A stretch of DNA of 17,159 nt from an uncultured Ruminococcus sp. (GTDB lineage: Bacteria > Bacillota > Clostridia > Oscillospirales > Acutalibacteraceae). Shown here piece by piece: positions 7,331-13,759 of this stretch. The stretch lies in assembly GCA_902803585.1 (NCBI GenBank), contig CADCQO010000088.1:1-17159 (forward strand), given 5' to 3'. Each line of letters starts with the position of its first letter. Position 1 is the first letter of the stretch. The position numbers and the translations under genes are program-made. The notes beneath the pieces were generated by a model. The model was not told the DNA's origin, ran no database searches, and saw nothing but the letters and a program-made list of their open reading frames with translations.

Positions 7331-8611
7331 TTACTGTGCTGCGGTCTGTTCATCCAGTCTTTCCTTTGCTACCGCCAACATGAGCTTGATGCGGTTTTCC
7401 TGATTGACACGGGGCGCACCGGGGTCATAGTCAATTGCCACGATATTGGCCCGCTCGTCACGTTCCTTGATCTTGCGTATCATGCCTTTGCCGTTGATAT
7501 GGTTCGGAAGACAGCCGAAAGGTTGTGTGCAAACGATATTTTCAAAGCCGCATTCTACCAGTTCCAGCATTTCGGCGGTCAGAAGCCAGCCTTCGCCCAT
7601 TTTGCTGCCGTAGCCGACAACACCCTTTACCAGTTCTTTGATATGCTGGTAGCGGGTAATCGGACGGAAGCCGAATTTTGTCTGACTCTGGATAACGAGT
7701 GTTTCATAGTCCGTCAGGAAGTCCATAAGTTTTTTGACGACAAAATATTTCAGTTTGCTTCCGCCGTAAAGCTTATAGTCCTCCAGACGGTTGTCAACCT
7801 TGAACATGGCAAAGCCGATTAGTCCGGGCACATTGATCTCACAATCCTGTTCTTTCAGGAAGCGTTCCAGATTATTGTTGCCTAAGCTGGCGTATTTGAC
7901 ATATATTTCACCGACAATGCCGACTTTGATTTTCGGAACACGTTTGATTTCGATTCGGGAAAAATCCTCAGCGATTCTGTCCAGATACTTTGCCAGCTCC
8001 CTGCGGGTAAAGCCGTAGCCTGATGAAAGAATGATCGTAAGCTGTTTTGTCCATTTTGCGATCATCTTATCCGTGTCACCCTCGCTGACCTCATAAGGCT
8101 GTACCTGATTGGCAAGACTCATAATCATGTCGCCGTACAGACCGGCAGCGGACAGACGGCGCAGGAGGGGAATAGAAATGCTGAAGCCGGGATTCTTTTC
8201 CATACCGGACATATTCAGAGAAATGACAGGAATTTTGTCATAGCCTGCTTTGACAAGTGCTTTTCGCAGGAGATGGATATAATTGGATGCACGGCAGCCG
8301 CCGCCTGTCTGTGTCAGCAGAAGAGCGATTTTGTTGACATCATACTTTCCGCTTTCTACGGCGTGAATGAGCTGACCGATCGTCAGAATAGCGGGATAAC
8401 AGGTATCGTTATGCACATATTTCAGACCTACCTGTGCGATTTCGGGGCCTTCTGTTTCGAGCAGCTCCACTTTGTAGCCGAACTGTGCAAAGATATTTTT
8501 CATCAGGTTGAAATGAATTTTTGCCATCATGGGAAAAAGGATGGTATATTCCTTTTTCATTTCTTTTGTAAACAGCAGTCTGCCGTCTTTGTCATAAACT
8601 AATTTAGCCAT
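7331..8611 (-). CDS. 2-hydroxyacyl-CoA dehydratase-like (HgdB-like) subunit, substrate unknown
   Basis: Protein of 426 residues that resembles the C-terminal part of the large clostridial activase-dehydratase fusions, related to the HgdB/BcrC-type Fe-S dehydratase and reductase subunits. Conserved cysteine-containing motifs are HNDTCYP (Cys71), GGGCRASNY (Cys106) and CTQPFGCLPNH (Cys361, Cys367), candidates for [4Fe-4S] ligation. Relatives include 2-hydroxyglutaryl-CoA dehydratase, benzoyl-CoA reductase and double-cubane cluster proteins. All need low-potential electrons from an ASKHA activase, and such an activase is encoded directly upstream. GGGAGG 9 nt before ATG 8611 shows independent translation; the gap to the activase gene is 49 bp. 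No CoA-transferase or acyl-CoA dehydrogenase gene is adjacent, so a fermentative pathway cannot be named. The family is poorly characterised. Confidence 0.8.
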   Translation of the reverse strand: MAKLVYDKDGRLLFTKEMKKEYTILFPMMAKIHFNLMKNIFAQFGYKVELLETEGPEIAQVGLKYVHNDTCYPAILTIGQLIHAVESGKYDVNKIALLLTQTGGGCRASNYIHLLRKALVKAGYDKIPVISLNMSGMEKNPGFSISIPLLRRLSAAGLYGDMIMSLANQVQPYEVSEGDTDKMIAKWTKQLTIILSSGYGFTRRELAKYLDRIAEDFSRIEIKRVPKIKVGIVGEIYVKYASLGNNNLERFLKEQDCEINVPGLIGFAMFKVDNRLEDYKLYGGSKLKYFVVKKLMDFLTDYETLVIQSQTKFGFRPITRYQHIKELVKGVVGYGSKMGEGWLLTAEMLELVECGFENIVCTQPFGCLPNHINGKGMIRKIKERDERANIVAIDYDPGAPRVNQENRIKLMLAVAKERLDEQTAAQ

Positions 8612-8660
8612 AGAAACAAGCCTCCCGAAAAGTAGTGTGAGCGGGGTTCAGGTGTCCGGA

Positions 8661-11558
8661 TCAGAGTGCGGCAAGAAGAGAGCGCAGACGGATCTTGACA
8701 GCGCCGAGATTGGTAATTTCGTCAATCTTGATCTGGGTGTAGATTTTATTGTGACGTTCCAGAATGGCGCGGACTTCGTCTGTCGTGATAGCATCTACAC
8801 CGCAGCCAAAGGATACTAACTGTACAAGGTTCATGTCAGGGTGGCGGGAAACGTACTCTGCCGCCGCATACATACGGGAATGATACGTCCACTGGTTCAG
8901 AACGCCGGTGGTACGCTTCTTTTCATAGCAGCTTACAACGTCCTCCGAGATGATGGCGACATCAAAGCTGTTGATGAGCTTATCAATGCCGTGATTGATT
9001 TCGGGGTCAACGTGGTAGGGACGACCTGCCAGCACAATAATGCGTTTTCCGGCAGCCCGTGCCCGCAGAATGATTTCTTTGCCGAAAATACGCACCTTTT
9101 TCAGGTAAAGTTCATAGGCGGCATAGGCAGCTTCTGCAGCAGCTTTTACCTCTCTGACCGTAATGTCGGGGTAGAACCGCTGAAGTGCGGAACAGATTTT
9201 TTTCGGGAAGTCCTTCGGCCGGTGAATGCCGACAAAGTCATGGAAGAACCTGATATTTTCGATTTCCTTGACATTTGCGGAAATAACTTCAGGATAGTAG
9301 GCGACAACGGGGCAGTTATAATGGTTGTCACCAAGACGCTCATCAAAGTTGTAAGACATACAGGGGTAGAAAATACTTTTGATGCCGTTATCCAGCAGCC
9401 ACTGTATATGGCCGTGAATCAGTTTGGCAGGGAAACAGACGGTATCAGAGGGAATTGTCTGCTGACCGTTCAGGTAGAGTTTACGGTTGGACAGCGGCGA
9501 GGTGATGACCTCAAAGCCGAGTTTTGTCAGGAAAGTGTGCCAGAAGGGCAGCATTTCAAACATATTCAGACCCAGAGGAATGCCGATCTGTCCCCGCCTG
9601 CCCTTTTTAGGCTGATAGCTTTTCAGCAGTTCCAGCTTGTAATGGTAGATATTCATGCTGTCATCAGGTGCTTTTTTGGTGACAGGCTTTTCACAGCGGT
9701 TGCCGGCGATAAATTTTCTGCCGTCGCTGAATGTATTGACTGTCAGGCGGCAATTATTACTGCAGCCGCCGCAATTGACCGAGCGGATTTCGTGGGTGAA
9801 TGTTTTCAGCTGCTGTGCGCTGAGAATCGCAGAAGGACGTTTTGCACTGCATTTTTCTCTTGCATAAAGTGCCGCACCATAAGCGCCCATCAGACCGGAA
9901 ATTTCCGGACGGATAACATTTGTACCCATTTCCTGCTCAAAGGCACGGAGTACGGCATCATTCAGGAAAGTACCGCCCTGCACAACGATTTTCTTTCCCA
10001 GTTCGGAGGGATTCGCCACACGAATGACTTTATACAGGGCGTTTTTGACAACGCTCAGACACAGTCCTGCGGAGATGTCCTCTATGGTAGCACCGTCCTT
10101 TTGCGCCTGTTTAACGGACGAGTTCATGAACACGGTGCAGCGTGAACCAAGGTCAACGGGCTGCTTGGCAAGAAGTCCTAACTTTGCAAATTCTTCGGAG
10201 GAATAGCCGAGTGCATTGGCAAAAGTCTGGAGGAAAGAACCGCAGCCGGAGGAGCAGGCTTCATTGAGGAAGATATTGTCAATTGTGCCGCCGCGAATTT
10301 TAAAGCACTTGATGTCCTGACCGCCGATATCAATAATAAACTCGACATCAGGCATAAAGCTCTTGGCGGCGGTGAGGTGGGCAATCGTTTCTACAATGCC
10401 GATATCTGCGCCGAAAGCGTTTTTGATGATTTCCTCGCCATAGCCTGTGACGGCTGAACCGGCAATACGCACGTCCGGACAAATTGTATAGATATGTTCC
10501 AGAAAGGCTTTGACGATCGGTACAGGATTACCGCTGTTGGGCAGATATTCCGAGTACAGCAGTGTGCCGTCCTTTGCGGTGACAACGCCCTTGACGGTGG
10601 TAGAGCCTGCATCTATGCCGACATATACCTTGCCGCTGTAGCCTTTCAGTTCGCCGCGCCTGATCTTTGCCTTTGCATGACGTTCACGGAAAGCGTCCAG
10701 TTCCTGCTGATTGTTAAACAGCGGTTTGTTAAAAGCAAAGTTGCCGGAACCCCGATAAACGGAAATTTTTTCAATTGTCTGGTCGAGATCAATGGTTTTG
10801 TCCGCACAAAGCGCGGCACCCATTGAAACGTAGTAGAGTGAGTTTTCCGGACACAGACCGGTTGTTTTGAGAGATTTATCGAAACTCTTGCGAAGCTGGG
10901 GAATAAACGTCAGCGGGCCGCCGAGATAAACGATATTGCCTGTAATTTCACGTCCCTGCGCCAGTCCTGCGATTGTCTGATTCACAACAGCGCCAAAAAT
11001 ACTGGCGGCAATATCCGTCTTTTTAGCACCCTGATTGAGGAGAGGCTGTATATCCGTCTTGGCAAAAACACCGCAGCGGGAAGCGATGGTATAGGTCTTT
11101 TCGTGCTGTGCGGCCAGACCGTCCAGCTCTTCGATCGGTACGTTGAGGAGCGTTGCCATCTGGTCAATAAAAGCGCCTGTACCGCCGGCACACGAACCGT
11201 TCATGCGTACTTCCATACCGCCGGACAAAAAAAGAATTTTTGCGTCTTCACCGCCCAGTTCGATGATCACATCAGCGGCGGGAATAAAGGTTTTTGCAGC
11301 GACACGGGTCGCGTAAACTTCCTGTATAAAGTCGATATGACAGGCATCTGCCACGCCCATGCCGGCAGAACCCGACATAGCGATAAGGGCATTATCGGCT
11401 TCGGGCAGTTCCTGACGAAGACGGCGCAGCAGTTCGGAAATTTTTTCCGTAATCTGCGAATAGTGACGTTCATATACTTTATAGATGAGTTGGTTGTTCT
11501 CGTCCAGTGCTACACATTTTACAGTGGTAGAACCGATATCCAGTCCAATTCTTATCAT
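8661..11558 (-). CDS. Double-ASKHA acyl-CoA dehydratase activase with DUF2229-like region
   Basis: Predicted ATP-driven electron-transfer activase (BcrA/BcrD/BadF/BadG, HgdC type) of 965 residues. ASKHA domain 1 starts with GLDIGSTTVKC (about 5-15) and has candidate cluster cysteines in NGSCAGGTG (near 121) and SRCGVFAKTD (near 160). ASKHA domain 2 starts with VGIDAGSTTVKG (near 312) and has cysteines in NEACSSGCGS (near 436) and GSRCTVFMN (about 40 residues later). In HgdC one [4Fe-4S] cluster is shared by two identical subunits, so this tandem could form the cluster within one chain (inference). The C-terminal part, from about 590, begins with a cysteine cluster VNCGGCSNNC and continues as a DUF2229-type, HgdB-related domain (SDTVCFPAKLIHGH, FYPCMSYNFDE). 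In many Clostridia the chain continues into the protein encoded next here, giving about 1,400 residues. ATG 11558 has GGGTGAG about 8 nt upstream. Confidence 0.88.
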   Translation of the reverse strand: MIRIGLDIGSTTVKCVALDENNQLIYKVYERHYSQITEKISELLRRLRQELPEADNALIAMSGSAGMGVADACHIDFIQEVYATRVAAKTFIPAADVIIELGGEDAKILFLSGGMEVRMNGSCAGGTGAFIDQMATLLNVPIEELDGLAAQHEKTYTIASRCGVFAKTDIQPLLNQGAKKTDIAASIFGAVVNQTIAGLAQGREITGNIVYLGGPLTFIPQLRKSFDKSLKTTGLCPENSLYYVSMGAALCADKTIDLDQTIEKISVYRGSGNFAFNKPLFNNQQELDAFRERHAKAKIRRGELKGYSGKVYVGIDAGSTTVKGVVTAKDGTLLYSEYLPNSGNPVPIVKAFLEHIYTICPDVRIAGSAVTGYGEEIIKNAFGADIGIVETIAHLTAAKSFMPDVEFIIDIGGQDIKCFKIRGGTIDNIFLNEACSSGCGSFLQTFANALGYSSEEFAKLGLLAKQPVDLGSRCTVFMNSSVKQAQKDGATIEDISAGLCLSVVKNALYKVIRVANPSELGKKIVVQGGTFLNDAVLRAFEQEMGTNVIRPEISGLMGAYGAALYAREKCSAKRPSAILSAQQLKTFTHEIRSVNCGGCSNNCRLTVNTFSDGRKFIAGNRCEKPVTKKAPDDSMNIYHYKLELLKSYQPKKGRRGQIGIPLGLNMFEMLPFWHTFLTKLGFEVITSPLSNRKLYLNGQQTIPSDTVCFPAKLIHGHIQWLLDNGIKSIFYPCMSYNFDERLGDNHYNCPVVAYYPEVISANVKEIENIRFFHDFVGIHRPKDFPKKICSALQRFYPDITVREVKAAAEAAYAAYELYLKKVRIFGKEIILRARAAGKRIIVLAGRPYHVDPEINHGIDKLINSFDVAIISEDVVSCYEKKRTTGVLNQWTYHSRMYAAAEYVSRHPDMNLVQLVSFGCGVDAITTDEVRAILERHNKIYTQIKIDEITNLGAVKIRLRSLLAAL

Positions 11559-11596
11559 GTGAGTGACTCACCCTTTCTTGTATTACAAGGAGCATG

Positions 11597-11629
11597 ATTG
11601 TGTAAACCAGCACAATTGCTTATATTATA
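11597..11629 (-). promoter_or_regulatory. -10 element and Rex-like operator of the activase-dehydratase operon
   Basis: On the minus strand TATAAT lies at 11629-11624; I see no good -35. The inverted repeat ATTGTG (11597-11602) - 8 bp - CACAAT (11611-11616) lies over the expected transcription start. Its core TTGTG-N8-CACAA has the same 18-bp geometry as the Rex consensus TTGTGAANNNNTTCACAA, though the inner AA/TT positions match only partly. Rex represses fermentation and anaerobic-metabolism genes when the NADH/NAD+ ratio is low. The placement fits repression of this operon; identity of the regulator is inference. Confidence 0.5.
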
Positions 11630-11802
11630 CAGATTATTTCATCAGTATGATTCTTTAAAAGAAAAATATCGCTGAAATTCCCCTGATAAAGCGCATCAGC
11701 AGTCGCCTGCGGGAAAACCGGCAAACGGGAAATGATGGGAACGGGGAAATGCTCGGAACGGTACAGCCAAAAAATTTGTAACCATTCGGGGGCACAGTGG
11801 AT

Positions 11803-11808
11803 TATAAT
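11803..11808 (+). promoter_or_regulatory. Probable -10 element of the lipoprotein gene
   Basis: A perfect TATAAT lies 31 bp before the start codon at 11839, with AAAGGAG (11823-11829) between them. No well-spaced -35 is visible: TTGTAA at 11776-11781 would give a 21-bp spacer. An activator or a weak promoter is possible. Confidence 0.45.
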
Positions 11809-11838
11809 GGTAAAATGAGAACAAAGGAGCATCTTACC

Positions 11839-12279
11839 ATGAACAAGAAACCGTTTTCTGCTGTCCTGCTTTTTGTGCTGAGTGCCGTTATGCTGACAGG
11901 CTGCGGCGCTTCACCCTCTGAAATAGTGATTCCTGTTTCTGAAGAAGGTCAGAGCAGCGTTATTTCCGCCGCAGCGCTTCCCGTACAGTCCCCGCAGTCC
12001 TCGCAGGAAACCTCATCAGAGGGACTGACGGACGAAGAACTGCAGCAAATGCAGAAGGCAGATGAACGAATCCGTGCGCTGGTCAAAAGTGCCGGTTATC
12101 AGAAAGGCTCCGCAGAAGTACGCAGACAGCTGGCGGAGCAGGAACTGAAAGCATTGGCGGCTGAAGGTCTGGTGCGGGCGGAATCTATCTATCCCTCGCA
12201 TGATATGGTCAGCTATCAATACGCCTGCGGGGCATACGGCGGCATACAGCTCAGGGAATTTGATCCGATGATGAACTGA
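11839..12279 (+). CDS. Small secreted lipoprotein of unknown function
   Basis: I do not recognise the family. The 146-residue product starts with a lipoprotein signal peptide: MNKK, a hydrophobic stretch to about residue 20, and lipobox LTGC, so the mature protein should be anchored to the outer face of the membrane by Cys22. After a Ser/Gln/Glu-rich, probably disordered linker (about 35-62) comes a predicted helical, charged segment (LTDEELQQMQKADERIRALV through QELKALAAEGLV, about 65-115), then a shorter tail ending in YACGAYGGIQLREFDPMM. AAAGGAG 9 nt upstream supports ATG 11839 over the upstream GTG 11797 in the same frame. It is transcribed alone, divergent from the activase operon and convergent with the HPr gene. 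Confidence 0.75.
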   Translation: MNKKPFSAVLLFVLSAVMLTGCGASPSEIVIPVSEEGQSSVISAAALPVQSPQSSQETSSEGLTDEELQQMQKADERIRALVKSAGYQKGSAEVRRQLAEQELKALAAEGLVRAESIYPSHDMVSYQYACGAYGGIQLREFDPMMN

Positions 12280-12302
12280 ATGTTCCTTTGCGGCGGCACA
12301 GT

Positions 12303-12339
12303 GAAAAAGCAAAAAGGCAACAACCGTTCGGTCGTTACC
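12303..12339 (-). terminator. Terminator of the HPr gene, asymmetric between strands
   Basis: Read on the minus strand, 12339-12316 folds to a stem of about 10 bp around a GAAC loop and is followed by TTTTT-GC-TTTTT. The two imperfect positions are G-U wobbles in the minus-strand RNA but A-C mismatches in the plus-strand RNA, and only the minus strand has a downstream U tract. It therefore serves the HPr gene and not the convergent lipoprotein gene. Confidence 0.75.
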
Positions 12340-12350
12340 CTTTGCCGTTC

Positions 12351-12617
12351 TTACACATTTTCCAAGCCGCCGTAAATCAGTTCTGAAGCAGTCTGAAGGG
12401 CTTCTTTTTCATCACAGCCGTCACATTCAAGCTCGATACGGGAGCCGCAGACGATGCCGGCAGCCATAATCATCAGTACGCTTTTGGCATCAATGTGCCG
12501 GCCGTTGAAGATAATGGTTGTCTGACACTGAAAACGCTGCATTGCGCTCGAGAAAACACCGGCAGGACGCATATGCAGACCGACACTGTTTGTAATGGTG
12601 AATGTCTGTGAAATCAT
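12351..12617 (-). CDS. HPr-family phosphocarrier protein with His15 and Ser46
   Basis: HPr carries phosphate in the phosphoenolpyruvate:sugar phosphotransferase system and, in Firmicutes, is phosphorylated by HPr kinase to act with CcpA in carbon catabolite control. This 88-residue protein has normal HPr length, His15 in GLHMRPAG (active-site phospho-histidine) and Ser46 in DAKSVLMIMAAGI (regulatory serine). Both phosphorylation sites are therefore kept, which argues against a degenerate paralogue. Three cysteines (31, 60 and 66; VCGSRIELECDGCDEKEA spans the last two) are unusual for HPr. ATG 12617 has AAGGAG 8 nt upstream; two further upstream in-frame ATGs lack a site. The gene stands alone with its own promoter and terminator, with no ptsI or HPr kinase gene in the window. 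Confidence 0.9.
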   Translation of the reverse strand: MISQTFTITNSVGLHMRPAGVFSSAMQRFQCQTTIIFNGRHIDAKSVLMIMAAGIVCGSRIELECDGCDEKEALQTASELIYGGLENV

Positions 12618-12645
12618 AGGGGCATCTCCTTTTTTCTGAGGTTTG

Positions 12646-12688
12646 ATAGTTCCGGAACTATTATACATCATTTTGTCTGAAAATACAA
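12646..12688 (-). promoter_or_regulatory. HPr promoter with a 16-bp perfect palindrome at the start site
   Basis: On the minus strand TTGTAT (12688-12683) and TATAAT (12665-12660) are 17 bp apart. ATAGTTCCGGAACTAT (12646-12661) is a perfect palindrome that overlaps the last two bases of the -10 and covers the predicted transcription start, an ordinary location for a repressor operator. I do not recognise the regulator. It could also form a short hairpin at the mRNA 5' end. Confidence 0.7.
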
Positions 12689-12764
12689 GTCGGGCGGCCG
12701 TTTTGCAATTATTGGGAAAAATTGGAATAATCTTCCTGTTTTTTGGGGAAATCGGAAAAAATAT

Positions 12765-12780
12765 TGAGAAATATTTCTCA
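12765..12780. repeat. 16-bp perfect palindrome upstream of the acetyltransferase promoter
   Basis: TGAGAAATATTTCTCA is a perfect dyad 28 bp upstream of the -35 of the GNAT-metG promoter, in an A/T-rich stretch. It could be an activator or repressor site; the dyad is seen, its function is inference. Confidence 0.45.
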
Positions 12781-12808
12781 TTCTTTGACTGAAAGCCAAA
12801 ATCGTGTA

Positions 12809-12837
12809 TTGAAATTGGGCACAGATTGCGCTACAAT
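12809..12837 (+). promoter_or_regulatory. Promoter of the GNAT-metG operon
   Basis: TTGAAA (12809-12814) and TACAAT (12832-12837) are separated by 17 bp. The start codon follows 56 bp downstream with GGAGG at 12881-12885. No T-box-like leader is present for metG: the leader is short and has no specifier or antiterminator structure that I can see. Confidence 0.75.
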
Positions 12838-12893
12838 AGAGAGAACAGGCGTATTTGTCCACCTTATTTTTGCAGCAAACGGAGGGAAAAGGA

Positions 12894-13730
12894 ATGGCTA
12901 CTATATTTGAGAAAATCAGCGGTGACGATGCTATTTTCAGCGGCAGCGAATATCGTAATGACGCGCTGCTTTTTAACTACATCGAGTCTGCTCGTTTTGC
13001 CGATGATTGGGATATTTACAGTGACCACAAAAATGCCGTTATCCTGTTGCCGCATCACGGTAACAGAGTATGGATCTGGACGTCTTCAGCGATAAAAACA
13101 GACACGGCAAAGCTGATTGATATCTGCCGTTTTCTGAGAGATTCGCATATTACCAAGCCGGAAATTTATCTGAAGCATGAGGTTTCCGAGAATTTTTCGG
13201 ATCTGTATGCACTTGCCTCTCTCGAATACGGCTACGTTGTCAAGGACGAACTTTCACTGGCGGCTTTTGTCTATGACGGCGGAGAGATACAGGAAGCTCC
13301 TGACGGCGAAACCATTATTCATATTGACAAGAACAATCCGGAACACGTTCGTCTGGTGACGGAGTTTTATCGTGCCTGCCGTGAAGAATTCCATTGGTAT
13401 GAAAAGTTTGACAGAAAGGTCAATGAATATCTGAACACACAGCTTTACGCCTATGTCAAAGACGGAAAGATGCTGGCAAATGTCGTTATCGGCAGTCATA
13501 CAGACCACTATATCCGCATCAAGTCTGTTGCAGTGCTGGCTGACCATCGCCGTCAGGGCATCGGCTATGAGATGTGCTGTTTTATCATCAACCGTATTAT
13601 TGCCTGCGGAAAAAAGCCCATTCTGTATACGCATATCAAAAATGCGGCGGCAATGGCACTTTTCAAAAAATCAGGCTTTAAACTGCACGATAAGATCTAC
13701 CTCATCAAGACAGACGAAACGAACGCCTGA
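12894..13730 (+). CDS. GNAT-family N-acetyltransferase, substrate unknown
   Basis: Predicted acetyl-CoA-dependent N-acetyltransferase of 278 residues. The C-terminal half (about 150-270) carries the GNAT fold: the beta4 strand IKSVAVL, the acetyl-CoA pyrophosphate loop RRQGIG (219-224), the following helix YEMCCFIINRIIACG, then PILYTHIKNAAAMALFKKSGF, the usual motif B ending. The N-terminal 150 residues form a domain I do not recognise, possibly a degenerate second acyltransferase half, as in other GNATs of this size. GGAGG 8 nt before ATG 12894 fixes the start; the earlier in-frame TTG at 12855 has no such site. It is 29 bp upstream of metG and very likely co-transcribed with it, which does not reveal its substrate. 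Confidence 0.85.
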   Translation: MATIFEKISGDDAIFSGSEYRNDALLFNYIESARFADDWDIYSDHKNAVILLPHHGNRVWIWTSSAIKTDTAKLIDICRFLRDSHITKPEIYLKHEVSENFSDLYALASLEYGYVVKDELSLAAFVYDGGEIQEAPDGETIIHIDKNNPEHVRLVTEFYRACREEFHWYEKFDRKVNEYLNTQLYAYVKDGKMLANVVIGSHTDHYIRIKSVAVLADHRRQGIGYEMCCFIINRIIACGKKPILYTHIKNAAAMALFKKSGFKLHDKIYLIKTDETNA

Positions 13731-13759
13731 TACAGAATAAAAAGACAGGAGGAGCGAGT

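Noticed and set aside
8612..8660. Frameshift splitting one activase-dehydratase gene
   Set aside because: There is a clear stop, a 49-bp gap and a fresh GGGAGG plus ATG, so this is a true two-gene arrangement and not a sequencing error or recent frameshift.
8841..10145. A 434-codon plus-strand frame
   Set aside because: It lies antisense within the activase gene, whose domains are well supported; the long frame is a by-product of its codon use.
11711..11746. G-quadruplex (four G runs)
   Set aside because: Loops of 13, 7 and 3 nt and runs of only three to four G make a stable quadruplex unlikely.
12838..12893. T-box or SAM riboswitch ahead of the GNAT-metG operon
   Set aside because: The leader is only about 50 nt long and shows no specifier stem, antiterminator sequence or SAM-aptamer core.
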